Source of the DNA: CAVWTN01 sp963757945
GTDB taxonomy: Bacteria > Vulcanimicrobiota > Vulcanimicrobiia > Vulcanimicrobiales > Vulcanimicrobiaceae
Direction: 5' to 3'
DNA length: 64,000 nt
Assembly: GCA_963757945.1 (NCBI GenBank)
Contig: CAVWTN010000002.1
Location: 372,001-436,000 of the forward strand
The translations under genes and the position numbers were made by a program. How positions within the stretch are numbered: the first letter of the stretch is position 1; each line of letters begins with the position of its first letter. This document shows, piece after piece, positions 53,718 to 62,815 of this stretch. The notes beneath the pieces are model-generated. The model was not told where the DNA came from and did not search any database. It saw only the letters and a list, made by a program, of their open reading frames with translations.

Positions 53718-54593
53718 TCAGCACCCCCCAAAATCGATTCCGAGCGGCGTCGTCACCGTGACGCTGCCCGACGTTGCGGTGAAGCTTGTCGCGCTGCATT
53801 CGGCCAAGTAGTTCGTGCCCGGATACGTCGTCGTTGCGCCGGTTAGCGGAATCGTCAGGCTCGCAGGCGCGATCGTGTAGTACAGCGGCTGATTGCTGGT
53901 CAAGACGACCGGAGTCGCGAACGTGCCCGGCCCGGTGATCGCGTAGTTATCGGCATCATAAGCCACTACCGATAGCGTGACCGGGGTGACCGCTCCCGGC
54001 TCGACGAGAGCCGGCAAGACGGTCAATTGCAGGGAGGCGACGACGCCGTTCAGCGTGATCGGGACGACGTTTGCGGCGTTTTCGACGACGGCGGCCGGGG
54101 CGCTGGTCCCGAGCGACAGAACGTTGCCGGCGAGCGTCGTCGGGGTTGCGGAGGTCTGAGCCGCATCGTACAGCGCGACCGCGAACGTGTCGGTGCCGAC
54201 CAACGCCGGAACTGAAAACGAACACGTGGCCGCGCGTTTCGATGGCCCGCGCGGCACGCCGGCCGCCTGCCTGGCGAGCTCGCCCGGCACGACAAGGTTC
54301 GTGCAGCCGTTGACGGCGTCGATGTTGGCGGCATACGGCGGCGCCGTCACCGTCGCTCCATTGTATCCCGTGAGCGTGACGACGGCGGAGAGCGTCGCCG
54401 GAGAGATGTAGCGCGGACTGCGCGTGCCGGAAGACGGCGCCTGGCGGTCCGGAAGTTCGAGCGTGAACGTGACGGCGGCTCGTCGCGCAGAGGGGACGTC
54501 CGCTCCGGGCGCCGGCGCAGTGCCGCTGCCGCCGCCTCCACCGCAAGCGGAGAGCAGCCCGGCGGCCAGCGCAATCGCAACGAGTTTCTTCAT
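53718..54593 (-). CDS. Lipoprotein with Ig-like beta domains
   Basis: 291 residues. LVAIALAAGLLSAC gives a lipobox, then a Gly-rich stretch and beta-sandwich repeats (TLSAVVTLTGYNGATV, VTPVTLSVVAYDADNYAITG). Starts in the stop of the upstream lipoprotein gene (ATGA). Probably a surface or periplasmic adhesion-like protein; no enzyme motif. Confidence 0.75.
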   Translation of the reverse strand: MKKLVAIALAAGLLSACGGGGGSGTAPAPGADVPSARRAAVTFTLELPDRQAPSSGTRSPRYISPATLSAVVTLTGYNGATVTAPPYAANIDAVNGCTNLVVPGELARQAAGVPRGPSKRAATCSFSVPALVGTDTFAVALYDAAQTSATPTTLAGNVLSLGTSAPAAVVENAANVVPITLNGVVASLQLTVLPALVEPGAVTPVTLSVVAYDADNYAITGPGTFATPVVLTSNQPLYYTIAPASLTIPLTGATTTYPGTNYLAECSATSFTATSGSVTVTTPLGIDFGGC

Positions 54594-55279
54594 GGCCGCC
54601 TCGTCTTCAGTTGGAGCGTAATGCCGAGCGTCGTGACACCGACGGTGGCCGCAGCCGACCTTCCTCCGGAGTCGGTGATCGTGACCGTGCATGCACCGGC
54701 CGCGACGGAGGTCACGGTGAAGTCGGCGCTCGGGCCGGTGCCGGTGGCCGGCGAAACCGTCGCGACGCCGGTGCAACTGTCCGACTCGGTCAAGACGCCG
54801 GCGTAGCCGGTCTCGGTGAGCAGCAGCGTTTGCGACGCTCCGGCACTCGTGAACGTCAGCGAGGCCGGCGAGATCGAGGGGCTCGGCGTCGCAGGCCCGG
54901 CGGAGACCAGGACGTGAATCGTCAGGGTTTTCCCGGAACCGTTCGTCAGCGTCACGGTGCAGGCGCCGGGGGCGGTCGGGGTCAGCGTGAACGCCGCGCC
55001 GGAAGAACCGGCTATCGGGACGACGGAACCCGCTCCGCACGTCGTCGTCGCGGTCGCGGGCGCGTCGGCTGCGGCGATCGAGAGCGTGTCGGATGCACCC
55101 AGCGGCAACGTGAGCGTGCCCAGCGCATCGATCGCGTTCGGCGACCCGGTCACGGAGAGCGCCGGAGCCCCGATCGGAGCCACCGGAACGCTCGAGCCGG
55201 TCCCCGAGCAACCGGCAACACACAACGACAACGTAGCAAGCGTCGCGATCGCGACACAAAAAAAACGCCGACTCCGCAT
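54590..55279 (-). CDS. Lipoprotein with Ig-like beta domains
   Basis: 229 residues. FFCVAIATLATLSLCVAGC is a lipoprotein signal. Two similar beta modules follow, each with a Cys pair and GACTVTLTNGSGKT or GACTVTITDSGGRS, so an internal duplication is visible. Coupled to the following lipoprotein gene. Function unknown. Confidence 0.78.
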   Translation of the reverse strand: MRSRRFFCVAIATLATLSLCVAGCSGTGSSVPVAPIGAPALSVTGSPNAIDALGTLTLPLGASDTLSIAAADAPATATTTCGAGSVVPIAGSSGAAFTLTPTAPGACTVTLTNGSGKTLTIHVLVSAGPATPSPSISPASLTFTSAGASQTLLLTETGYAGVLTESDSCTGVATVSPATGTGPSADFTVTSVAAGACTVTITDSGGRSAAATVGVTTLGITLQLKTRRP

Positions 55280-55436
55280 CAGTCAGCCCTTCACGAGAGC
55301 GTTGCGAGCCGGTGTGCCTCGATAGTCGATCGCATTAGGCCTCCAAGCAAGGGTACGGACCTCGCGATGGCAAGCGTCGTCTGCTCGTCGAATGAAATCC
55401 CCCACTAGCTGCCCAGGTACGGGCGGCGCCAATCCT

Positions 55437-55670
55437 ACGCTGCGTACGGGCGGCTGCGCGCCGATTCGATCGTCAGCGTGCGCGCCGCGATCCGGCGCTG
55501 CATGAACGCGCCGTAGGACAGGCCCGTTGTGAAATGGCGCAGAGCCTCGGGATATCAGTCACGACCCAGCCCAGTTCGAGCCGATGCGAGTCCACGGCGC
55601 GCGGCGGATCGGCGAGATCGAAACCCTCGTGCCAATTCCGGATCGGCAGGCCCGCGTCGTCGTAATCTTC
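55437..55670 (-). pseudogene. Decayed duplicate of the M14-type peptidase gene
   Basis: The complement encodes DDAGLPIRNWHEGFDLADPP and GWVVTDIPRL, near-identical to the intact protein at 57764-58606. The copy corresponds to about 57900-58118 and then jumps to about 58192, so some 75 bases are missing; a base is also lost near the ALRHF-type segment, and both ends are cut. No start codon or active site remains. Upstream, 55280-55436 holds nothing I can support. Confidence 0.85.
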
Positions 55671-55745
55671 GCCTTTGAACGGCCGACGACTCAAAGGCAC
55701 GCCGATCTGAATCGACGTGCGCAGGGACCGGGGGGTTCTCGGCTG

Positions 55746-55847
55746 CTAGCGCGCCTCGGAGGAGCTAGGGCGCGAAGACGACGGCGAAGGCGCCAGCGCC
55801 AGGGCGGCGAGCAAGACGGCGAACGAACCTAAGGCGGCGATCAACAT
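55746..55847 (-). CDS. Tiny membrane peptide, paralogue B
   Basis: 33 residues: MLIAALGSFAVLLAALALAP plus a Ser/Pro tail. Similar to the peptide at 51952-52122, including GTACGCTTGC 10-20 bases upstream of each start and further upstream similarity. Two matching copies 3.6 kb apart argue that the frame is real. Function unknown; it could be a membrane-active regulator. Confidence 0.5.
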   Translation of the reverse strand: MLIAALGSFAVLLAALALAPSPSSSRPSSSEAR

Positions 55848-55940
55848 TCTGCTGCAAGCGTACGCCCCCCGAGCCCAACGGGCATCCAACGATTGGGACA
55901 CGGCGGCGGCGGTTCGCTGTGCATCTGGTGAGCCGAACGG

Positions 55941-57176
55941 CTAGAGCCGGTAGGCGGCTTCCGCATGCTGGGACAAGTCGAGGCCCACCGCTTCCTCGGA
56001 CTCGCTCACGCGCAAGGGAACGAAGAGGTTCACGACCTTGAGGCAGACATAGGTCATGACCGCGGCATACGTCCATACGACCACGGCAGCGAGCGCCTCG
56101 ATCCCGAGCTGACGGGGGTTGCCGGCGAGCAGCCCGTCTGCGCCGGCCGGATTGACCAGCGAACTCGCGAAAACGCCGGTGAGCAAGATGCCGACGAACC
56201 CGGCGACGCCGTGGTAGGCCCAGACGTCGAGCGCATCGTCGTGCTTCATCCAATCGCGCAATTGAACCGCGGCGTAGCAGACCCCCGCGGCGATGAAACC
56301 GATGAGGATCGCCGCCATCGGCGTGACGTAGCCGGCCGCCGGCGTGATGCCCACGAGGCCCGCGATCGAGCCGCACACGGCCCCGACGACGCTCGGCCAG
56401 CCGCGATGCCACCAATGGATCGCAATCCAGGTCAGCGCTCCCATCGCACCGGCGAGATTCGTCGTGACGAACGCGTGAACGGCGATGCCGTTCGCCGCCA
56501 GCGCGCTGCCGGCGTTGAAACCAAACCAGCCGAACCACAACAGCGAGCCCCCGAGAATGACCATCGGCACATCGTGCGCCTCGGCTTCCTTCCCGGGCTC
56601 GTGAAAGATCCGGCGGCCGAGAACGTAGGCCGCCACGAGCGCCGAGGAACCGGAGGCGATCTCGACGACCGTTCCGCCCGCGAAATCGAGCACGCCGAGT
56701 TTCGCGAGCCAGCCGCCGTGGCCCCAGACCCAGTGTGCGATCACGTCGTAGACCAGCGTGCTCCAGAGCAGGCTGAACGCGACGAACGCCTTGAAGCGTT
56801 TGCGCTCCGCGAACGCACCCGTGATCAGCGCCGGAGTGATCACGGCGAACATCATCTGATAGACCATGAAGGCTTCGTGCGGGATCGTCTTGGCGTAATC
56901 CGGATTGGGTGCAATTCCGACGCCCGCGAGGCCCGCCCACGCGAGGTTGCCGATGAGCCCCCAGCCGTGGAGATCGGGGCCAAACGCGAGCGAGTATCCC
57001 CAGAGCGCCCATTGCACGCTGATCAAGCTGAGCACGACAAAGCTGTGCATCACCGTGGAAAGCACGTTCTTCTGGCGGACGAGACCGCCGTAGAAGAATC
57101 CGAGCGCCGGCGTCATCAGCATCACGAGCGCGGCGGCAACGAGCACCCATGCGGTATCGCCGGCGTTAATATCCAT
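55941..57176 (-). CDS. amt: Ammonium transporter (Amt family), Glu at first pore-His site
   Basis: 411 residues, 11 predicted helices. Family motifs are complete: MTPALGFFYGGLVRQKNVLS, DFAGGTVVEIASG and DVWAYHGVAGFVG. The second pore His is kept (His322), but the first is Glu172 (codon 56661-56663), the substitution found in yeast Mep1 and Mep3. AmtB uses the twin His to pass deprotonated ammonium, so a change in transport properties is expected. No glnK follows. Confidence 0.94.
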   Translation of the reverse strand: MDINAGDTAWVLVAAALVMLMTPALGFFYGGLVRQKNVLSTVMHSFVVLSLISVQWALWGYSLAFGPDLHGWGLIGNLAWAGLAGVGIAPNPDYAKTIPHEAFMVYQMMFAVITPALITGAFAERKRFKAFVAFSLLWSTLVYDVIAHWVWGHGGWLAKLGVLDFAGGTVVEIASGSSALVAAYVLGRRIFHEPGKEAEAHDVPMVILGGSLLWFGWFGFNAGSALAANGIAVHAFVTTNLAGAMGALTWIAIHWWHRGWPSVVGAVCGSIAGLVGITPAAGYVTPMAAILIGFIAAGVCYAAVQLRDWMKHDDALDVWAYHGVAGFVGILLTGVFASSLVNPAGADGLLAGNPRQLGIEALAAVVVWTYAAVMTYVCLKVVNLFVPLRVSESEEAVGLDLSQHAEAAYRL

Positions 57177-57488
57177 GTGTATCGGGCGAAGACTCCTAAC
57201 CTGGCCCGCTGCTTAGACGGAGGATTTGCGGTTTCCCGGCCGTCGAAAAACGTCCCGAAGTACCGGCGGAATAGCGACGCTTACGGCTTGCCGAAGCGGC
57301 CCGCTTCGAGTGCGCACATCATCACCTAGGCCCGACGACGAACTGTCCTGCGATCGGCCGCAGCGCGGCCTTCGGCCCTCAATCGTCGCCGCACGTCTGC
57401 GAACTTCATCCAAACATCCCGCATGGATACGATGTCTGCCATGGTCGCGAGCCCTGCGCAGACATCACGAAACGAGCGCGGCCTGCGC
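57177..57488. repeat. Gap with a duplicated 3' fragment of the next gene
   Basis: The 312-base gap has no supported gene. At 57297-57345 it carries CGGCCCGCTTCGAGTGCGCA and onward, a near copy of 57507-57555 (the 3' end of the small membrane protein gene). This is a second trace of the local duplication that left the peptidase fragment at 55437. Confidence 0.7.
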
Positions 57489-57767
57489 TCAAGACTTGTT
57501 TGCACGGCCCGCTTCGAGCGCGCGCATCATCACGTAGAGGCCGACGACGAGCGGCCCCGCGATCAGCAGCAGCGCGAGGAGCGGCTGCTTGTCGCCGAAC
57601 TTGCGCGTCACGATCAGCGCCCACGGGAAGAGAAACGCGCACAGGACGAGCGCGCCGACGAGCGTGCGTCCGAGCTGTTCCCACGACCACGTCCCCTCGC
57701 GCTGCGCTTGCTGGTAGACCGTGTAGCCGACGATGCCGACCATCGCGACGATGAGCAGCCAGCTCAT
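57489..57767 (-). CDS. Small membrane protein
   Basis: 92 residues from the ATG at 57765-57767 (ATGA with the peptidase gene). Helices at about 2-16, 37-55 and 66-84 (WLLIVAMVGIVGYTVY, TLVGALVLCAFLFPWALIV, LLALLLIAGPLVVGLYVMM). No family recognised. It is coupled to the M14-type gene, so the pair may work together, and both were duplicated as a block. Confidence 0.75.
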   Translation of the reverse strand: MSWLLIVAMVGIVGYTVYQQAQREGTWSWEQLGRTLVGALVLCAFLFPWALIVTRKFGDKQPLLALLLIAGPLVVGLYVMMRALEAGRANKS

Positions 57768-58606
57768 TCTGCGGCCTCCTCCGTGGCGACGTGTTCGGCG
57801 ATGCCGGCCGGCGCGGCGAGTTCCGTCGAGAGGTCGAGCGTGGCGAGTTCGGCGAGCGCGGTGACGACCGTGACGCGATGCATCGCGATGCGCTCGTCCC
57901 ACGGGCGGCTGCGCGCCGATTCGATCGTCAGCGTGCGCGCGGCGATCCGGCGCTGCATGAACATGCTGTAAGACAGGCCCCGTGTGAAATGGCGCGAGAG
58001 CCGCGGGATATCCGTCACGACCCAGCCCCGTTCGAGCCGATACGAGTCCTCGGCTCCGGGCGGATAGGCCAGATCGAAACCCTCGTGCCAATTCTGGATC
58101 GGCAGGCCCGCGTCGTCGAGCGCGCGGACGAGCGCGGGCGCGAGCGGCGGGCCGTCGACCTGCGCTTCATAGAAATAGCATCCGTCGGCTTCGTAATCTT
58201 CGTGCAGGTCGATCGAGAGAACGAAGCGGCGGTCGCGATTCGCGGTGATGATCGCGCGCGCTTCCGGGGATATCCCCCCGCTGCTGAACGTGCGATTGAT
58301 GTCTTGCCCCTCGGCGTTGTGGCGCGTCCCGGCGAGGTAGCCGCTCGGATTCGTGCACGGCCAAGCACGATAGGCGAAGCGCGGATCGAGCAGGCCGTCT
58401 CGCACGAGTGACAGCAGCGCCCATGGGCCTGCCGGCTCGTCGCCGTGCACGCCGGCGGTCAGCGTGACGAGCGGGCGTCCGATCTCGCCGAAGTCCGAAC
58501 ACAAGAGCGTCCGCGCGACGCCGGGACATGCGACTTCCCGCACGGTGATGCCGTGCGTCGCGCGAAGTGCTTTCCATTCGGAAACGAGCTCGTCATAGGC
58601 CCTCAT
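57764..58606 (-). CDS. M14-family/AstE-like zinc carboxypeptidase
   Basis: 280 residues. Zinc ligands in AGVHGDEPAG (HxxE) and SIDLHEDYEAD (H), plus NPSGYLAGTRHNAEGQDINRTF, fit the short AspA/AstE-like branch of M14. Such enzymes cleave amide bonds in N-acyl amino acids or peptides. No signal peptide. It starts 14 bases inside glcF and is coupled to a small membrane protein. A decayed copy lies at 55437-55670. Confidence 0.88.
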   Translation of the reverse strand: MRAYDELVSEWKALRATHGITVREVACPGVARTLLCSDFGEIGRPLVTLTAGVHGDEPAGPWALLSLVRDGLLDPRFAYRAWPCTNPSGYLAGTRHNAEGQDINRTFSSGGISPEARAIITANRDRRFVLSIDLHEDYEADGCYFYEAQVDGPPLAPALVRALDDAGLPIQNWHEGFDLAYPPGAEDSYRLERGWVVTDIPRLSRHFTRGLSYSMFMQRRIAARTLTIESARSRPWDERIAMHRVTVVTALAELATLDLSTELAAPAGIAEHVATEEAAE

Positions 58607-59927
58607 TCCCCTTGGTTTCGCTTCCGGACGGCCTTTGCCCGTGCGCGATCGGAACGCCGCGCAACGAGGCGTCGAGGATCTCGATCGGATGGGCCGCGGT
58701 GAGCGCGGCTCCGCGCTCTGCGAGCGCGGCTTGGATCTGCAAGGTGCAGCCCGGGTTCGCGCTTGCGAGCAGGTCGGCGCCGGCCGCGATCACATTCTGC
58801 GCTTTGCGCGCGCCGATCTCGGCGGCGCTCTCCGGCTGGATCAGGTTATAGATGCCGGCGCTGCCGCAGCATTGCTCGCCGTCGGGGATCTCGCACAATT
58901 CCAGGCCCGGGATCGCACGCAACAGGGTGCGCGGTTCGCTGCGGATCCCTTGAGCGTGCGCGAGATGGCAGGCATCGTGATAGGCGACGCGCAGGTCGAT
59001 CGGCCGGCGTTCGGCGCGCGGCTCGACGCCTGCCAGGAACTCCAAGACGTCCCTGACTTTCGCGGAGAACGCCGCGGCGCGGGCAGCGTAGGCCGGGTCA
59101 TCGGCGAGGAGGTCGCCGTATTCCTTGAGCGCCGATCCGCAGCCGGCGGCGTTGATCGCAATCGTATCGGCGCCGCTCTTCTCGAAACATTCGATCGTGG
59201 CGCGCGCGAAGCGTTTGGCTTCCTCAGCGCGGCCGGCGTGCAGCGAGAGCGCACCGCAACAGCCTTGATTCGGCGGTATCTCGACGTCGAAGCCTTCCGC
59301 CGAGAGCACGCGGATGGTCGCCGCGTTCACGTTCGGGAAGAACGTGCGCTGCACGCAACCGGCGACCAGCGCCACGCGGCCGCGCGAGGTGCCGCGCGCG
59401 GGCGTGTGCCGCGGCAGGTTCGCGCCCATGTTCGCGATGTTGACCGGCGGCATCAACGCATCGAGTTCGGCGAGCCCCTTGGGCAAACGGCGCAGCAGGC
59501 CGCTGCGCCGAACGGCGCCCTGCAAGCCGCTCGCCGCGAACAGCGCGAGCGGGACCGCGATCGCGCGGAGCCGCGCGGGATACGGGAACAGCGCGAAGAT
59601 CAGCGCACGGAACGCCTTTTCGTATGCGGGGCGTTCCGTCTGCGTCTCAATGCGCGCGCGCGCCGTTTCGATCAGCTTGTCGTATTGCACGCCCGAAGGG
59701 CAGGCGGTCACGCAAGCCATGCAGCCCAGGCACCGGTCGAAGTGGGCCGTCGTCGCCGCATCGAGAACGATGACGCCCTCTTCGAGGCCCTTCATCAGAT
59801 CGATCCGCCCGCGCGGCGAATCCGCCTCCGCACCCCACGAGCGGTACGTCGGGCAGGCGGGCAGGCAGAATCCGCAGTGAACGCAGTCCGAGATCAAATC
59901 CGCGGTCGAGCGCGGCGCGGTCTCCAT
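58593..59927 (-). CDS. glcF: Glycolate oxidase iron-sulfur subunit
   Basis: 444 residues from the ATG at 59925-59927. Two 4Fe-4S motifs (CVHCGFCLPACPTY and CLGCMACVTACPSG) and two CCG domains (NQGCCGALSLHAG and GEQCCGSAGIYN) define GlcF. It passes electrons from GlcDE to the quinone pool. It shares one base with the glcE stop. Confidence 0.94.
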   Translation of the reverse strand: METAPRSTADLISDCVHCGFCLPACPTYRSWGAEADSPRGRIDLMKGLEEGVIVLDAATTAHFDRCLGCMACVTACPSGVQYDKLIETARARIETQTERPAYEKAFRALIFALFPYPARLRAIAVPLALFAASGLQGAVRRSGLLRRLPKGLAELDALMPPVNIANMGANLPRHTPARGTSRGRVALVAGCVQRTFFPNVNAATIRVLSAEGFDVEIPPNQGCCGALSLHAGRAEEAKRFARATIECFEKSGADTIAINAAGCGSALKEYGDLLADDPAYAARAAAFSAKVRDVLEFLAGVEPRAERRPIDLRVAYHDACHLAHAQGIRSEPRTLLRAIPGLELCEIPDGEQCCGSAGIYNLIQPESAAEIGARKAQNVIAAGADLLASANPGCTLQIQAALAERGAALTAAHPIEILDASLRGVPIAHGQRPSGSETKGNEGL

Positions 59928-61135
59928 CAGAGGCCTCCCACGAAGCGGCCCGGATTGAGCCCCCGTTCGGGATCGAAGCGTAGCTTGAGCGCGTGCATCA
60001 ACTCGATCGAGGGCGGAATCCCGCCGTAGACGTCGCTCGCGGCCCGCATCGCGGGCGACGCCGCCGTCTGCACGAGCGAGCCGCCGATCCCCGCGAGCAT
60101 TTCGCGCGCGCGTGCGATCGCCGCGACGAGCAGACGATCGAGCGCGCCTTTCCCCGCGATATAGGCGACGCCCGCCGCGGGGTAAATCGCGATCGAGGCC
60201 TCGCGCACGGCGCTGCGCAGTCCCCGAAGCGCATAGCGTTCGAGCTCCAAGAGCTCTGCCGGCGGAAACGCGATCTTGCAGCGCCATTCTCCCACGCAAC
60301 GCGCTGCGCGGTGCAAGGCCTCGAGCCTCTGTACGGCGGCGGCGTCCGCGAGTTCGGCCTGCTGACCGGCCGCCTTCGCAGCCGCGATCAGACGCGCTGC
60401 CTGCTCTTCCGCGCCGGGTGCGAAGCCTTCGAAGCACACGTCGAGCGTGCTCGCGGCGCCGTCTTGGAGCGCGACGAACGCCGCCGGTTCGAACTGTTCG
60501 CGCTCGAGCACGGCGGCCCAATGACGAATCTGTTGAATCGAACAGCCTTGGATCTCCACGTGCACGACGCGTTCGGGCAAAGGATGCAACCGGAACGTCG
60601 CGGTCGCGATCATTCCGAGCGTCCCGAGCGATCCGACGGCGAGCTTGGGCAAGTCGAAACCGGCGACGTTTTTGACGACCTTGCCGCCGCCGCGCACGCG
60701 TGTTCCGTCCGCGCGGATCAGCGAGACGCCGACGATGAGATCCCGCAGGCTCCCGTAACGCGCGCGGCGCGGCCCGCTTTGATTCGTCGCGATCAACCCG
60801 CCGACCGTCGCCTGCGGATCGGGCGGATCGAGCGCCAGACGCTGGCGGTGCGGCGCGAGGATCGCCTGCAGCGCATCCAGGCGCATCCCCGCTTCGACGG
60901 CGATCGTCATGTCGGCGGGCGCATACTCGACGACGCGTGCGAGCTCCGTCGTCTCGATCAGCAGTTCCACGCCTTCCGGCGGGTAGCCGAGTTCGATCTC
61001 CGTCCCGGCACCGAGAAACGCGACGCGTTCGGCGGCGGCATGCGCCTCGCGCAACAGAACCTCGGCGTCCTCCAGCGTGGCGGGCTTCGCCGTCCGCCCC
61101 GCAACGACGCCGAGGATCGCGAGGGGCTGCGTCAT
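59927..61135 (-). CDS. glcE: Glycolate oxidase FAD-binding subunit
   Basis: 402 residues from the ATG at 61133-61135, coupled to glcD (ATGA). A short FAD-binding type 4 domain: FLGAGTEIELGYP, DPPDPQATVGGLIATNQSGPRRARYG, KNVAGFDLPKLAVGSLGTLGMI. The C-terminus ends in RFDPERGLNPGRF. Longer upstream frames overlap glcD and are rejected. Confidence 0.94.
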   Translation of the reverse strand: MTQPLAILGVVAGRTAKPATLEDAEVLLREAHAAAERVAFLGAGTEIELGYPPEGVELLIETTELARVVEYAPADMTIAVEAGMRLDALQAILAPHRQRLALDPPDPQATVGGLIATNQSGPRRARYGSLRDLIVGVSLIRADGTRVRGGGKVVKNVAGFDLPKLAVGSLGTLGMIATATFRLHPLPERVVHVEIQGCSIQQIRHWAAVLEREQFEPAAFVALQDGAASTLDVCFEGFAPGAEEQAARLIAAAKAAGQQAELADAAAVQRLEALHRAARCVGEWRCKIAFPPAELLELERYALRGLRSAVREASIAIYPAAGVAYIAGKGALDRLLVAAIARAREMLAGIGGSLVQTAASPAMRAASDVYGGIPPSIELMHALKLRFDPERGLNPGRFVGGL

Positions 61136-62619
61136 CCGCGTTCCGCCTCGCCGGAAAGCTCGGTAGGATGCGCGCGATAGGGACCGGGCCGGTCGCCGCA
61201 CAGGCGCGGCGTCGGGAAGACCTTGCCGGGGTTGAAGATCCGGTCGGGATCGAACGCGCAGCGCACGGCGTTCATCGCGTCGAGATCGTCCTCGGCGAAT
61301 TGCTCGCCGAGATAGATCGCCTTGTCCGCGCCGACGCCGTGCTCGCCCGTGATCGAACCCCCGTAGCGCAGGCAGATGCGCAAGATCTCGCCGCCGACGC
61401 GTTCGGCGTGCTGCTCCTGACCCTCGATGCGGGCATCGTAGAGGACGAGGGGATGCAAGTTCCCGTCGCCCGCGTGAAAGACGTTCGCGACGCGCAGGCC
61501 GCTGCGCGCCGAAAGCTCGGCGATCTCGCGCAGCACCCGGCTGATCTCCGAGCGCGGGATCACGCCGTCTTGCACGATGTAGTTCGGCGAGATGCGCCCC
61601 ATCGCCGCGAACGCGCTCTTGCGGCCCTTCCACATCAGCATGCGCTCCGCGTCGTCGCGCGGGGTCCGCACCTCGAGCGCGCCCGCAGCGCGGGCGATCG
61701 CCGCGGCCCGCTCCGCCGTGTGCTCGACGTCGGCCGCGATCCCGTCGACGTCCATCAGCAGCGCCGCGCCGACATCGAGCGGCCAATCGACGCCCGTCGA
61801 CTTGACGATCGCTTCGATCGCGAGCGCGTCCATCATCTCGATCGCGGCGGGCACGATGCCCTCCGCGATGATCTCAGACACGCAGGCCCCGGCTTCATCC
61901 GTCGTCGGGAACGTCGCGAAGAGCGTGCGCGTCGCAGCCGGTTTGCGCAGCAAGCGCACGACGATCTCGGTAACGATTCCGAGCATCCCTTCGCTGCCGA
62001 CCAAGACGCCCATCAGGTCGTAGCCGAGCGGATCGACGCAGGCCGATCCGAGTTCGACGATGCTCCCGTCGTCGAGCACGACGGTCGCCGCGAGCGCGTG
62101 ATTCACGGTGAATCCGTACTTGAGGCAATGCGCGCCGCCCGAGTTCTCGGCGATGTTGCCGCCGATCGTGCAGACGCTCTGCGAACTGGGATCGGGGGCG
62201 TAATAATAGCCTTCGGCCGCGACCGCCTTCGAGAGGTCGAGGTTGATGACGCCGGGCTGCACGCGCGCGCGGCCGTTGGGCAAATCGAGATCGAGGATCC
62301 GCGCCATGCGCGCGAGCCCGATCACGAGCGCCCCCTCGACGGGGAGCGCTCCACCGGAGAGGCCCGTCCCCGCGCCGCGCGCCACGATCGGCATGTTGAA
62401 GCTCCTGGCGGCCCGCACGAGCGCCGCGACTTCCTCCGTCGAAGCGGGAAGTGCGACTGCCGCAGGCCGGACGCGATAGCTCGTGAGCCCGTCGCATTCA
62501 TACGTGCGCAAGTCGGCGGCCGCCGTGAAGAAATGCCGTTCGCCGACGATCGGCACGAACGTCGCACGCAACGCGGAGGCGCTGGGAGCCGCGGCCGCGC
62601 TCGGAGCCGCCGCCGTCAC
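61132..62619 (-). CDS. glcD: Glycolate oxidase catalytic subunit
   Basis: 495 residues, GTG start. FAD loop VARGAGTGLSGGALPVEGA, SQSVCTIGGNIAENSGGAHCLKYG and C-terminal HAGDGNLHPLVLYD and GSITGEHGVG are the GlcD/LDH signature. It oxidises glycolate (or D-lactate) to the 2-oxo acid, so glcDEF allows growth on or detoxification of glycolate under air. Confidence 0.95.
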   Translation of the reverse strand: MTAAAPSAAAAPSASALRATFVPIVGERHFFTAAADLRTYECDGLTSYRVRPAAVALPASTEEVAALVRAARSFNMPIVARGAGTGLSGGALPVEGALVIGLARMARILDLDLPNGRARVQPGVINLDLSKAVAAEGYYYAPDPSSQSVCTIGGNIAENSGGAHCLKYGFTVNHALAATVVLDDGSIVELGSACVDPLGYDLMGVLVGSEGMLGIVTEIVVRLLRKPAATRTLFATFPTTDEAGACVSEIIAEGIVPAAIEMMDALAIEAIVKSTGVDWPLDVGAALLMDVDGIAADVEHTAERAAAIARAAGALEVRTPRDDAERMLMWKGRKSAFAAMGRISPNYIVQDGVIPRSEISRVLREIAELSARSGLRVANVFHAGDGNLHPLVLYDARIEGQEQHAERVGGEILRICLRYGGSITGEHGVGADKAIYLGEQFAEDDLDAMNAVRCAFDPDRIFNPGKVFPTPRLCGDRPGPYRAHPTELSGEAERG

Positions 62620-62758
62620 CGCGCGCGTGCTATCCAGCGCAATCCAACGGCCGTCGCGCGCCCGGTCGCATGCGCAGGCAAGCCTCGAAACACGACATCC
62701 GGCCCAGCGTATCGGAGCGCTCTCATACTGTCAACGTGCCGTTTCGCCTGCCGAAACA

Positions 62759-62815
62759 CCGTCCGGCAAGCTCAGGGCGACGGGGTGTTCTTGTCACCCC
62801 GAGCCTGTCGAAGGG
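62759..62815. repeat. Facing pair of the dispersed repeat after livF2
   Basis: A forward copy (CCGTCCGGCAAGCTCAGGG, 62759-62781) and an inverted copy (62793-62815) can fold into one hairpin that ends exactly at the stop codon of the ATPase gene. It could serve as a transcript end or mRNA stabiliser. The remaining gap to glcD holds no gene. Confidence 0.7.
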
